A stretch of DNA of 64,000 nt, taken from contig JASAMV010008211.1 in NCBI GenBank assembly GCA_030248065.1, positions 1 to 64,000 on the forward strand, written 5' to 3'. Below are positions 47,401-58,648 of this stretch, in pieces. Under the pieces are notes generated by a model. That model saw nothing but the letters and a program-made list of their open reading frames with translations. It was not told the origin of the DNA and searched no databases. Numbering within the stretch: position 1 is the first letter of the stretch; each line of letters starts with the position of its first letter. The position numbers and the translations under genes are program-made. The DNA is from Rhynchonema sp. JSB1_4 (Eukaryota; Nematoda; Chromadorea; Monhysterida; Xyalidae).

Positions 47401-47684
47401 GGCGTTGCGGGTGCCGGTTTTCTCGCACTCAACTGAACAGGCTCTCTAACACTGACATTTGGGAGCACGTTGGGATTGTCCTTCATTGTGTGAACGTAGA
47501 CCATGAGACACGCGGCCAGCAGGCAGCTGAATGCAACCAACGACACCAGTAATCGTTGCACTTTGACAAGACGCACCAAATTCCAACAATACTCTGTTGC
47601 ATATGATGGCGAACGTCGTGCGTGATCCATTGGTGCAATTGACAATGATCCACCATGTCCTTTAAGCTTCACTTTGGGCTTCAT
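41489..47684 (-). CDS. NDST: Heparan sulfate N-deacetylase/N-sulfotransferase
   Basis: Fourteen exons join in phase: 46803-47684, 45830-45906, 45550-45718, 45040-45169, 44812-44924, 44512-44697, 44213-44341, 43968-44150, 43593-43689, 43311-43434, 42892-43078, 42394-42564, 41872-41981 and 41489-41732, giving 933 residues (human NDST1 882). It is a Golgi type II membrane enzyme that removes N-acetyl groups from heparan GlcNAc and sulfates the free amine with PAPS. Visible features are a transmembrane helix at about residues 45-65; the N-terminal and deacetylase blocks [58 protein letters not shown] and [12 protein letters not shown]; the PAPS P-loop [17 protein letters not shown] near residue 655; [34 protein letters not shown]; and the C-terminal [11 protein letters not shown]. 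Exon 1 is unusually long and codes for 294 residues without interruption. Confidence 0.96.
46180..46650. repeat. Low-complexity repeat in NDST intron 1
   Basis: Words such as AAAATTTCCCA(C/T)A and CATACCCCATACCAGATACC recur, ending in a C-rich run. This resembles the interspersed repeats of the 48-50 kb region. The ends are not defined. Confidence 0.3.
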
Positions 47685-48108
47685 TCAATTCGGCATCGGT
47701 TCGGTTCCAAAATTCCCAGCAACAGCAACCAGTGCTGTGGTGCGCGGTGAGATGAGCCGCTACTCGTTCTAAAATAGGGAACCAACTGTTACCGTAAAAA
47801 CTTAAATAGAAGGGGGGGGCTCTATTAACTCACTGACCCCATTTTGGGGGGCTCTATTACGGGGGGGGCTCTATTCCGGGGGGCCTCTATTAATTCACTG
47901 ACCCGAACCTGAAAAATTGTCCCCAAAAATACCCCCAAAAAACCCTAAATAGGGGTTTGAAAGAATGTTTTTTCGCTTGTAATCGCATTTATTCGTGTCT
48001 ATTCGTCAATAAGAGGCGTATTATGTGCTCTGAACGAACAACAAACGTGCATAAATGTACCTGTACATCACTATCAAGCCTTAATACACTACTGTATAGG
48101 GATGTCAC

Positions 48109-48422
48109 CAGTGTTGGAGGTACTCTGGAGGGGGGATACCTACTACTGTACCGCGCTCGGAGAGGGGGGGATACCTACTGTACCACAGCCGATGGCCTGG
48201 GGGGTTATGTACCTAGGGGGGGGGTTTGGGGGGGGGTTGGGGGGGGTTAGGTTTTGGGGTGAAAATTTTTTATGCGTTTATTATGTGTGGAATCGTGTGA
48301 AAACGTAGTATTTGCGCGCGTAGCAGTAGTATATCTACTGTAATACCTACTGTACCAGGCGAGGGGGGATACCTACTGTACTGGGGGGCTACCCCCCCAA
48401 ACCCCCCCCACCTCCAACACTG
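48109..48422. mobile_element. hAT-type MITE, 314 bp
   Basis: The ends CAGTGTTGGAGGT and ACCTCCAACACTG are inverted. The 8-bp target duplication GATGTCAC (48101-48108 and 48423-48430) is perfect. The uninterrupted site is visible in the related copy near 49878, where the sequence runs on without an insertion. The interior repeats CCTACTGTACC. Confidence 0.85.
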
Positions 48423-48740
48423 GATGTCACTTTGGGGGGGGGGCTCTATTTAGCGGGGGGGGCTCTATTAATTCACTGACCCCTTTTTGGGGGGGGCTGT
48501 ATTACGGGGGGGGCTCATTTTCGGGGGGGGGGGCCGTATTTAGGTTTTTAAGGTATTTTATTTGCAAGAAGTAGTAAAATAGGTAGGTAAATTAGGTACC
48601 GTAAAAACCTAAATACAGCCCACCCGGAATAAAGCCCCCCCCCCCGGACTCCAGCCCCCCCAAAAAGGGGTCAGTGAATTAATAGAGGCCCCCCCCCGGA
48701 ATAGAGCCCCCCCCTAAGTAACATTCCCTACCGTAAAAAC

Positions 48741-49555
48741 CAGAGGTCGCAATCGGGCCGGCCCGACCTCGGGCCGGGCCGGGCCGGGCCGGGCCGCGAT
48801 TTTGGGCTTTTGGCTCGGGCCGGGCCGGGCCGGGCCGGAGATTTGGAGGGTCGGGCCGGGCCGGGCCGGGCACCCCGGCCCGAAGCTTCTGAAGTGACTT
48901 ATTTTACTGAAAAAAGTAGGGATTTTTTTGTCAAAAATACTAAAATTTCTGACGGATTCGGCAAGTAAGTGATCAGTATTGTCCAGTGGTGTAGCTACCC
49001 AGGCGGGGCGGCAACTTACTGTACCACTAAAAATGTGGGGCGACAACCTACCTACCAGTGGTATAAAAATGTTGATGAAAATGTACTCTAAAACGCTCAT
49101 TTCGCGCGCGATTTTTCGCCTTTTTGGAGTGAAAAATACCGATTTTATACCATTTTGAGCCAAAAATAGCTACTTACTGTACCAGCCGCCGGGCGGCGAC
49201 CTACCTACTGTATGTACCACGATGGAGCGTCAATCTACCTAACCTACTGTACCTAGGGGGACCCCACCCCCTGCTGCACCATTGGTATTGTCTATCTGAC
49301 GACTTTTCAAGGAAAAAAATGAATTTTCAACCAAAAAAATAGGGTCAAAAAATTGAAAAAATTATGACAAAAATTGGGTTAAAATCTGAGCCAAAAAAAT
49401 CGGGCCGGGCCGGGCCGGGCCGGGCCGGAGATTTGGGGGTTCGGGCCGGGCCGGGCCGGAGATTTCGGGGTACGGGTCGGGCCGGGCCGGGCCGGGCCGG
49501 AGATTTGGGGCCCCGGCTGGGCCGGCCGGCCAAACCCGGCCCGATTGCGACCTCC
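48741..49555. mobile_element. GGCCGGGCC-rich TIR element (copy B)
   Basis: It starts CAGAGGTCGCAATCGGGCC and ends with the inverse GCCCGATTGCGACCTC. It shares its interior with the copy at 24.3-25.1 kb and is itself split by a hAT MITE. GTAAAAAC lies directly before the left end and again about 10 bp beyond the right end, suggesting an 8-bp target duplication with a short filler. Confidence 0.65.
48984..49284. mobile_element. hAT-type MITE, 301 bp
   Basis: The ends CAGTGGTGTAGC and GCTGCACCATTG are imperfect inverses. The 8-bp target duplication GTATTGTC (48976-48983 and 49285-49292) is perfect. The empty-site sequence GTATTGTCTATCTGACG is preserved in the related element at about 24877. Confidence 0.85.
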
Positions 49556-50489
49556 GGATTCTAGCGTAAAAACCTAAATAGAAAGGGGGGGGGGGCTCAT
49601 TAACTCACTGACCCCATTTCGGGGGGGCTCTATTAGGGGGGGGGGGGGGCTCTATTCCGGGGGGCTTCTATTAATTCACTGACCCGAACCTGAAAAAATT
49701 GTTCCCAGAAATACCCCCTAAAAACCCTAAAAAGGGGTTTGAAAGGATGTTTTTTCGCTTGTAATCGCATTTATTCGCGTCTAGTCGTCAATAAGAGGCG
49801 TATTATGTGCTCTGAAACGAACAACAAACGTGCATAAATGTACCTGTGCACCACTATCAAGCGTTAATACACTACTGTATAGGGGATGTTACTTAGGGGG
49901 GGCTCTATTCCGGGGGAGAGGCTCTATTAATACACTGACCCCTTTTTGGGGGGGCTGTATTACGGGGGGGGGCTCTATTCCGGGGGGGGGGGGGGGCTGT
50001 ATTTAGGTTTTTACGGTATACTGTAGTGTATTAAGGCTTGATAGTGGTGTACAGGTACATTTATGCACGTTTGTTGTTCGTTCAGAGCACATAATACGCC
50101 TGCTGTTGACGAATAGACACGAATAAACGCGATTACAAGCGAAAAAACATGCTTTCAAATCCCTTTTTAGGGGTTTTTGGGGGTATTTCTGGGAACAATT
50201 TTTCAGGTTCGGGTCAGTGAATTACTAGAGGCCCCCCCCGGAATAGAGCCCCCCCGTAATAGAGCCCCCCCAAAATGGGGTCAGTGAGTTAATAGAGCCC
50301 CCCTTCTATTTAGGTTTTTACGGTATAGTCCATCCATCAGCTCATGACACTTTTTCAGCTGAAAAGTTTGACAGGATCCAGTGTTGTTCCGATTCCGGGT
50401 GGCTTACGAAAAAGAAAAGAAAGAGAAATCGGCTTGTCGGTATACTGGCAGGCGGAAAAAAACCGGTTTTTTTCCGGAAAAAAACCGAA

Positions 50490-51060
50490 AAAAACCGTTT
50501 TTTTCCGAGACCCGAATACTTTTCCATTTATTTTTTCGTGGGTACCTTTTCGGTTTTTGATCGGAAAAATATCGGTACTTTATTCCAATTTTTCCAAAAA
50601 ATTGTAATGCAAAACTGATGAGTTTTTCGATTTCAGTGAAAAATTGGCTCGAGCACAAAAATTAACCAGCCCAAAATGGGCCGAAAATATACTGTCATAA
50701 AGAACCGTTTTTTGTTTTTCGTGGAAAAAAACGCGTTTTTTCCAAATACTGTTCCAGTACTTAAGAACGTAATTTCGAAAAATATAACAATTTCAGTGCA
50801 AAATTTGTTCGAAGTGACGAGAGTGCTCTTGAAGAGTGTTGAAGTCAGTCGAAAACACTTGGTTTACACGCTTTTTGGCCCATTTTAGGCCGGTTAACTT
50901 TTGTGCTCGAGCCAATTTTTCACTGAAATCGAAAAACTCATCGGTTTTGCATTACAATTTTTTGGAAAAACTGGAATAAAGTACCGATATTTTTCCGATC
51001 AAAAACCGAAAAGGTACCAAGGAAAAAAAAAAAGGAAAAAAAAACACGATCCGGGAAAAG
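50490..51060. repeat. Long palindrome with arms of about 121 bp
   Basis: The arms 50538-50660 and 50898-51018 are near-perfect inverses (for example TTGTGCTCGAGCCAATTTTT on the right), with a 237-bp loop. Similarity continues more loosely outward from the GGTACC ends through GGAAAAAAA runs. Related GGAAAAAACGTTTTTTCC-type sequence occurs in POLE2 intron 4 (about 38330-38450). Confidence 0.65.
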
Positions 51061-51410
51061 AAAACACTTTCTTTTCTTTCCTTACCCTTTCCTCCTTCCC
51101 CCCCCAGCAAGCACCCGCACCCCACTCCACCACCCCCGGCCCCCTCGCCACCCACCATCCCACCCTACCAAAAAAACACCCACCATACCTCCTCACCACG
51201 AAGAACCCCCACCCCTCCTCTCCTCCTCCGCCCCGCCCCCCCCCTCCTCCCCCCACCGAACCCCCAGACCGACGTCCCCAAAAGACAGCAGCGGGCAACA
51301 CCCCCCCCACCCCCTCCCCGCCCCGCCCCCACACGCAACAACGGCCGCACAGCGCCCCCCGCAGACCAGCGGGGCAGGCAGCCCACCCCAACACAAGCCG
51401 CACCCTACCA
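51060..51410. other. C-rich strand-asymmetric tract
   Basis: About 350 bp are almost free of G on the plus strand, except near the right end. They consist of CCC/CCAC/CTCC runs starting in a CTTTCC polypyrimidine stretch, and end just before palindrome 2. Open frames on both strands here are compositional. Confidence 0.6.
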
Positions 51411-51413
51411 GGA

Positions 51414-52452
51414 CTAGGAAAAAGTGCCCGGGGGCATGTCGTACACCATGGTTGCGCTGACCACATGTCTCGTCTCGCACACTTTCTGATGATATAATGG
51501 GTCAAAACAAGTGCCTTGACCCGTATGAACTATTCCAGTCAGTTTATTCTGATGATATAATGGGTCAAAACAAGTGCCTTGATCGGGATGCACTATTTTA
51601 GTCAGTTTCTGATGATATAATGGGTCAAAACAAGCGTCATGTTCGTTCACGTTGGCGAAAAAATCGCCATGGTGTACGGCGCGAGGGGCCCGCGTGGGCA
51701 CTTGTGTGATCAACTGCGACTCAACTCAGCAACTTGCCCTGCCTAATTGTATTTTAAGTAATTTGTGATATCTTCAGGTTGCAATGCAGCAAAAAGGTTG
51801 ACGAAATACAGACATGGTCTTTTCTTTCAATCATCCAAAACTTCCGTCAACAGGATACGTGACATGATCGTTCTTCGTTGTGTTGTGGACTACGTTCAAC
51901 ACTATTAGTTCATCAGCACATAATTGCCAAAACACAGTCACAGTTCGCACCACATGTGATCAAACTCTGTTGCAGTGTAACATTTGTTTGCCCTGTGAAA
52001 GCATATAATCGCCTTCAAGGCAGGTTTGTAGGTACATCAACAACAGCTCAACAATTGCCTGACTTTTGACATCACTACTATGATCACATAGAAAACAACC
52101 GATTTGCCAATACAAAGATTGGGTGACATAACCGCAGTTGATCACACAAACAACGGTACTGTAAGTGCCCACGCGGGCCCCTCGCGCCGTACACCATGGC
52201 GATTTTTTCGCCAACGTGAACGAACATGACGCTTGTTTTGACCCATTATATCATCAGAAACTGACTAAAATAGTGCATCCCGATCAAGGCACTTGTTTTG
52301 ACCCATTATATCATCAGAATAAACTGACTGGAATAGTTCATACGGGTCAAGGCACTTGTTTTGACCCATTATATCATCAGAAAGTGTGCGAGACGAGACA
52401 TGTGGTCAGCGCAACCATGGTGTACGACATGCCCCCGGGCACTTTTTCCTAG
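51414..52452. mobile_element. Palindromic (foldback) element 2 with arms of about 306-320 bp
   Basis: The left arm (51414-51719) and right arm (about 52133-52452) are inverse copies; the right arm has an extra 14-15 bp near its inner end. The ends CTAGGAAAAAGTGCC and GGCACTTTTTCCTAG match those of palindrome 1. Each arm holds three copies of the same TGATGATATAATGGGTCAAA core (spacing about 63 and 60 bp) and an inner inverted pair (GTACACCATGGTTGCG outside, GCCATGGTGTAC inside). The sequences between the motifs differ from palindrome 1. The outer flank TTTTGACCCTTT matches, inverted, the left flank of palindrome 1. Confidence 0.8.
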
Positions 52453-52489
52453 TTTTGACCCTTTCCACGACTTGGCCACAATGAACAAG

Positions 52490-53478
52490 CAAGGGCGCCG
52501 ACGTCGATGCCCTTGAGTGTCAACACATGACATGACTAATATGTCTAATCACAAAACACACAGGCTGGATAGGTTAATCCACCAACTAACCGCACAAAAT
52601 TCACTGGCTAGTCCGACAATTAACGTCACCAAACACAGAGGTTAGTCCCCCGACTAACGGGCAAGGGCGATCTCCGTCGACGCGTTGCGTCGCCGTCGAT
52701 GCCCTTGAGTGTCAACACATGACATGACTAATATGTCTAATCACAAAACACACAGGCTGGACAGGTTAATCCACCAACTAACCGCACAAAATTTACTGGC
52801 TAGTCCGACAATTAACGTCACCAAACACAGAGGTTAGTCCCCAGACTAACGGGCAAGGGTGATCTCCGTCGACGCGTTGCGTCGCCGTCGACGCCCTTGG
52901 GTGCCAACACATGACATGACTAATATGTCTAATCACAAAACACACAGGCTGGATAGGTTAATCCACCAACTAACCGCACAAAATTCACTGGCTAGTCCGA
53001 CAATTAACGTCACCAAACACAGAGGTTAGTCCCCGGACTAACGGGCAAGGGTGATCTCCGTCGACGCGTTGCGTCGCCGTCGACGCCCTTGAGTGTCAAC
53101 ACATGACTAATATGTCCAATCACAAAACACACGGGCTGGGATAGATTAATCCACCAACTAACCGCACAAAATTCACAGGCTAGTCCGGCAATTAACGTCA
53201 CAAAACACACAGGTTAGTCCCCCGACTAACGGGCAAAGGCGATCTCCGTCGACGCGTTGCGTCGCCGTCGATGCCCTTGAGTGTCAACACATGACATGAC
53301 TAATATATCTAATCACAAAACACACAGGCTGGATATGTTAATCCACCAACTAACCGTACGAAATTCACAGGCTAGTCCGGCAATTAACGTCACAAAACAC
53401 ATTGGTTAGTCCCCCGACTAACGGGCAAAGGCGATCTCCGTCGACGCGTTGCGTCGCCGTCGATGCCCTTGAGTGTCA
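52490..53478. repeat. 192-bp tandem satellite
   Basis: The landmark GATCTCCGTCGACGCGTTGC starts at 52669, 52861, 53053, 53241 and 53433 (steps 192, 192, 188, 192). It is the reverse complement of a diverged form of the 205-bp satellite at 12.6-14.1 kb. Confidence 0.85.
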
Positions 53479-53820
53479 GCACAGGCAGATGTCCACAATT
53501 ATATGTATATGATGTCATCTCTGAATATAGTCCGCCGGAAAAACGTATAGGCTAAGAACTGAAAACTTTTTAAAATTACCCAACCGCTGGTGAAAATGGG
53601 CATATTTTTCGACCTTAAAATCCCAAAAATCGCTCACTCCGCGCACAAACTTCCATAATATAATTTCTATTTTAGCCAAAATGTCGGCCAAGATGAACAA
53701 AGTGCCAATTTTATGGCCTACATTGCAGTATAACTACTACCTGCAGACAACACAATTTTTCGGACCTCTACCCAGCCGTTACCCAATCCCCTTTTTTGTC
53801 AAAGAAAAGTAACCCAACCC
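53479..53820. other. Spacer between the 192-bp and 168-bp satellites
   Basis: This is AT-rich DNA without a recognised exon, RNA gene or element end. It links the two satellite types of the right-hand module. Confidence 0.4.
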
Positions 53821-56290
53821 ACCCAAAAACCCCTTTTCATAAGGTGGACCAATCTGAAATTTTCACACGTCGTTAACCTCCAGTCTTACTCTCAAAAACA
53901 CTCAAAACATTGCCCAACACAATCAACATTCAACCACACTACCCAGTCAAACCTGGCCTCGCACCCAAATTTCACCCTATTTTGGGTGGGCCAAAAACCC
54001 CTTTTCGTAGCGTGGTGAACCAATCTGAAATCTTCACACGTCGTTAACCTCCAGACTTACTCTCAAAAACACTCAAGACATTGCCCAACACAATCAACAT
54101 TCAACCACACCACCCTCGCAAACCTGGCCTCGCACCCAAATTTCACCCCTTTTTGGGTGGCCCAAAAACCCCTTTTCATAGGGTGGACCAATCTCAAATT
54201 TTCACACGTCATTAACCTCCAGACTTACTCTCAAAAACAATCAAAACATTGCCCAACACAATCAACATTCAACCACACCACCCTCGCAAACCTGGCCTCG
54301 CACCCAAATTTCACCCCTTTTTGGGTGGCCCAAAAACCCCTTTTCATAGGGCGGACCAATCTCAAATTTTCACACGTCATTAACCTCCAGACTTACTCTC
54401 AAAAACAATCAAAACATTGCCCAACACAATCAACATTCAACCACACCACCCTCGCAAACCTGGCCTCGCACCCAAATTTCACCCCTTTTTGGGTGGCCCA
54501 AAAACCCCTTTTCATAGGATGGACCAATCTCAAATTTTCACACGTCATTAACCTCCAGACTTACTCTCAAAAACAATCAAAACATTGCCCAACACAATCA
54601 ACATTCAACCACACCACCCTCGCAAACCTGGCCTCGCACCCAAATTTCACCCCTTTTTGGGTGGCCCAAAAACCCCTTTTCATAGGATGGACCAATCTCA
54701 AATTTTCACACGTCATTAACCTCCAGACTTACTCTCAAAAAACAATCAAAACATTGCCCAACACAATCAACATTCAACCACACCACCCTCGCAAACCTGG
54801 CCTCGCACCCAAATTTCACCCCTTTTTGGGTGGCCCAAAAACCCCTTTTCATAGGATGGACCAATCTCAAATTTTCACACGTCATTAACCTCCAGACTTA
54901 CTCTCAAAAACAATCAAAACATTGCCCAACACAATCAACATTCAACCACACCACCCTCGCAAACCTGGCCTCGCACCCAAATTTCACCCCTTTTTGGGTG
55001 GCCCAAAAACCCCTTTTCATAGGATGGACCAATCTCAAATTTTCACACGTCATTAACCTCCAGACTTACTCTCAAAAACAATCAAAACATTGCCCAACAC
55101 AATCAACATTCAACCACACCACCCTCGCAAACCTGGCCTCGCACCCAAATTTCACCCCTTTTTGGGTGGCCCAAAAACCCCTTTTCATAGGATGGACCAA
55201 TCTCAAATTTTCACACGTCATTAACCTCCAGACTTACTCTCAAAAACAATCAAAACATTGCCCAACACAATCAACATTCAACCACACCACCCTCGCAAAC
55301 CTGGCCTCGCACCCAAATTTCACCCCTTTTTGGGTGGCCCAAAAACCCCTTTTCATAGGATGGACCAATCTCAAATTTTCACACGTCATTAACCTCCAGA
55401 CTTACTCTCAAAAACACTCAAAACATTGCCCAACACAATCAACATTCAACCATACTACCCTCTCAAACCTGGCCTCACACCCAAATTTCACCCATTTTTG
55501 GGTGGCCCAAAAACCCCTTTTTATAGGGCGGACCAATCTCAAATTTTCACACCTTGTTAACCTCCAGACTTACTCTCAAAAACACTCAAAACATTGCCCA
55601 ACACAATCAACATTCAACCATACCACCATCGCAAACCTGGCCTCGCACCCAAATTTCACCCCTTTTTGGGTGGCCCAAAAACCCCTTTTCGTAGGGTGGA
55701 CCAATCTGAAATTTTCACATCTTGTTAACCTCCAGACTTACTCTCAAAAACACTCAAAACATTGCCCAACACAATCAACATTCAGCCATACCACCATCGC
55801 AAACCTGGCCTCGCACCCAAATTTCACCCCTTTTTGGGTGGCCCAAAAACCCCTTTTCATAGGGTGGACCAATCTGAAATTTACACACATTGTTAACCTC
55901 CAGACTTACTCTCAAAAACACTCAAAACATTGCCCAACACAATCAACATTCAACCACACCACCAACGCAAACCTAGCCTCACACCCAAATTTCACCCATT
56001 TTTGGGTGGCCCAAAAACCCCTTTTTATAGGGTGGACCAATCTGAAATTTACACACATTGTTAACCTCCAGACTTACTCTCAAAAACACTCAAAACATTG
56101 CCCAACACAATCAACATTCAACCACACCACCATCGCAAACCTAGCCTCGCACCCAAATTTCACCCATTTTTGGGTGGCCCAAAAACCCCTTTTTATACGG
56201 TGGACCAATCTGAAATTTTCACACATTGTTAACCTCCAAACTTACTCTCAAAAACAATCAAAACATCTGCCAAAATCAATCACACTCGAC
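53821..56290. repeat. 168-bp tandem satellite, about 15 units
   Basis: The landmark CCTTTTCATAGGATGGACC recurs at 168-bp steps (for example 54844, 55012 and 55180). Each unit contains GGGTGGCCCAAAAACCCC and TTGCCCAACACAATCAACAT. Central units are almost identical and outer units are diverged, as expected from unequal exchange. A degenerate unit lies at about 56500-56640. Since 168 is 56 x 3, an open frame persists for hundreds of codons. Confidence 0.9.
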
Positions 56291-56855
56291 CGCACCAGCA
56301 ACCAGAAACATTAGTCCACCAACTAATTCTGTGAAACATCACCGGCCATTTCCTCACGATAGAAGCTATATTATTTTTTGCGACATAGATGTCGTACGCC
56401 TCCACCACTAGCCGAACCCAACGATGTACGACTTGCCCGGATCCATTCAGGTTCCTTCGCTCAGTTGTGATCTGCGCACTAAAATGGGAGCGCCGGACAC
56501 GCCGATTTTCGGGTGGCCAAAAAATACCTTTCTATAGGGTGGATCAAGCTGAAATTTTCAGCGTTTTGTACTGGCTGGACTATCTCTCAAAAACAATCAA
56601 AACATCATCAGAATCCAGTCACACGCGCTCACACCAAAAACCCCGTTTTTAACACGCAAGGTATAGGGAAAAATCACTAAATCCAGCCTGGTGATGTTTC
56701 ACCTGAGAAAAAAAATTTTTTTCCCCAAATCATCTCATCCCATCACACTGTCGTTCACATGCACATATCACCGACACCCAATCATTCACCGTCTAGTTTC
56801 AACTTCCAACCATGGTGTACTTCGGGTAACTACCGTTACCTCGTCGATGCATGTA

Positions 56856-57375
56856 AAAAAAGATAAAATACGCATACCTGCGAAAATGCGGAGCGAAACA
56901 ATAGCTCCGGCTTGACGGTGCTCGTTGGTTGCGCACTGGTGAACATATGTATGTATGTATGCGCATGCCATCTGACGCGTGTGTTTTCATGTGCCGATGT
57001 GCTCAATTGATACATACGATGTTTCTAGGACCATACAACTTGAATAGCAAGGAAAATTATGCTGGAAGTACTTTTCCTAGCAAAATTTATGTACTTGTGT
57101 TTCAGTGCACGAGACTGAGTCTACTTTTCAACAGTTTCGTGACTCAGCAAAAAGTACTGACGTAGCCTGACCAAACGGCATATGCAGTCATTATTTGCAC
57201 TATTGTTTGTGCTAACTATGCCGATAGATGCGACACGTTGCAAATCCGCAAAATTTTTTATTGTGATCCAATTTGTAGAAATTTTTGTCAAAAAATGACG
57301 TTTTTTCGCGTTCTTTTGTCTTTGTATGTGTGCCGTTATTAATCGCTCTGCTACTAAAGACTGACGCGGTAATAC
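56856..57375. repeat. Left copies of a large inverted repeat
   Basis: Segment A (about 56856-56992, with AGCTCCGGCTTGACGGTGCT) and segment B (about 57119-57375, with TTCAACAGTTTCGTGACTCA) both recur inverted at 63379-63525 and 63744-64000. The order on the right (A' then B') is not the mirror image of the left. Confidence 0.7.
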
Positions 57376-58128
57376 CCCCAGCTGCAAGTGAACCGAGCAC
57401 AATCCGAAAGTTACGTGAGTGGTAACAATGACGTTTTGCAAGTCACGGCCTGCAGTCATGGTTAATAGATGTATGGTGCTCCCAGTCATCTCGGTCCCGC
57501 CATCTCGGTCCCGACCATCTCGGTCCCGACCATCTCGGTCCCGCCATCTCGGTCCCAGGTCATCTCGGTACCGACCATCTGGGTACCGACCATTTCGGTA
57601 CCGGACCATCTCGGTACCGGACCATTTCGGTACCGACCATTTCGGTACCGGACCATCTCGGTACCGGACCATCTCGGTACCGGACCATCTCGGTACCGGA
57701 CCATCTCGGTACCAGACCATTTCGGTACCAGACCATTTCGGTACCGGACCATCTCGGTACCGGACCATCTCGGTACCGGACCATTTCGGTACCTAATTCA
57801 GTTGGTGCAAGCATTGAAGTGCAAAGCGTCATGCAACATAAATGTTCAGCAACATAGGAAATGATGAAGTTCCGGCGGGACCAGGCTTGAAGACTTCGAC
57901 AAATCTCATGCAGCATGCATCATGCGCGCCATTGCAACCATCGCTTAGTTCATGAATTCATAAGCACAGACAGCGACAGAGGTTGACATGCGGTGACATA
58001 CAAAGAGAAACATGGGTAACAGAGGCACAAAAATATCCAAACACAATGGGCACACAAAATGAACAGGGTACAAATACATTATGCGCTCATCAAACGCAAA
58101 AATGACACATTTAGAGGCAGATAAAAAC

Positions 58129-58410
58129 TCATTGAGCGTGGAACACAGCTTGCTCGATAACTGCACACAATTTTTTCGTGCCCGAGTTATTTAAATGCAC
58201 TTTGTCACAACTGAATAGGGTATCGGGAAATGAGTCGTCATCCAGTGTGACGAACTGCAACCTGCTCGACTCTAATTTGTTCACGCCATATTTCATAATT
58301 TCATTGTATCGCTGTCTGTTCCGCAATTTGTAGGCCGTTTTGTCGTTGGGCCTACGTAGTGTTGACGATAGATTGGACGCCCCCACCCCCAGTTCTTGCG
58401 TGCATAAGGC
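58129..58410 (-). pseudogene. SGNH/GDSL-hydrolase-like C-terminal fragment inside the MULE
   Basis: A minus-strand frame of about 90 residues includes LGVGASNLSSTLRRPNDKTA and ends LFSCDKVHLNNSGTKKLCAV plus a short tail. The D-x-V-H-L-N-x-x-G pattern is the block V (Asp-His) of SGNH hydrolases, and an esterase-like ORF is known in some transposons. The N-terminal part with the catalytic Ser block is not visible, and a stop precedes the frame near 58410. It could also be a spliced 3' exon. Confidence 0.35.
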
Positions 58411-58648
58411 GCACTATCCACTTCGCTTGCTTTGCTGTTGTGTCCCCTTCGCTTAACTGCTGTTGAACAGCTGAACAAAAAAATCAATTCACGTGCAGGT
58501 ACTACAATTTTCCCTGCCGATTCAACTCTGAAACTGAGGAAGGTAGAATGTGGTTTCTATTTTGGTTTGGTACTGCACTTTTCCCAATCGCATCCACACC
58601 AAAACTTCCTATTCCGGTACTGCAATTTTCCCGTGTTATTACTGCCGT

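Larger units (their letters stand above)
47792..50323. mobile_element. Composite TIR element, CCGTAAAAACYTAAATAGA family, with nested insertions
   Basis: The outer ends are CCGTAAAAACTTAAATAGA and the inverse TCTATTTAGGTTTTTACGG, flanked by TA (47790-47791 and 50324-50325). Partial internal copies of the same ends occur near 48540, 48597, 48731, 49565 and 50010. G-tract/C-tract blocks (GGGGGGGCTCTATTA) are paired with CTCACTGACCCC. A 1-kb inverted repeat carries the phrase TTCAAAGCATGTTTTTTCGC and variants on both sides. It contains two hAT MITEs and a GGCCGGG element. Confidence 0.6.

Noticed and set aside
48679..49564. Pro/Arg-rich open frames
   Set aside because: GGCCGGGCC repeats of element copy B.
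50999..51505. Gly/Arg-rich and Pro-rich frames of up to 198 codons
   Set aside because: They lie in the C-rich tract, open on both strands for compositional reasons.
51414..52452. Paired frames on opposite strands in palindrome 2
   Set aside because: Same cause as in palindrome 1: mirrored arms, not genes.
54157..56314. Long repeat-encoded open frames (243 and 494 codons)
   Set aside because: They follow the 168-bp satellite period exactly, lie in a noncoding-looking array and resemble no protein.
57419..57916. Frames with RYR-type repeats, and their mirror at 61360-61905
   Set aside because: Translations of the MULE arm tandem repeats (GGTACCGAGATGG).
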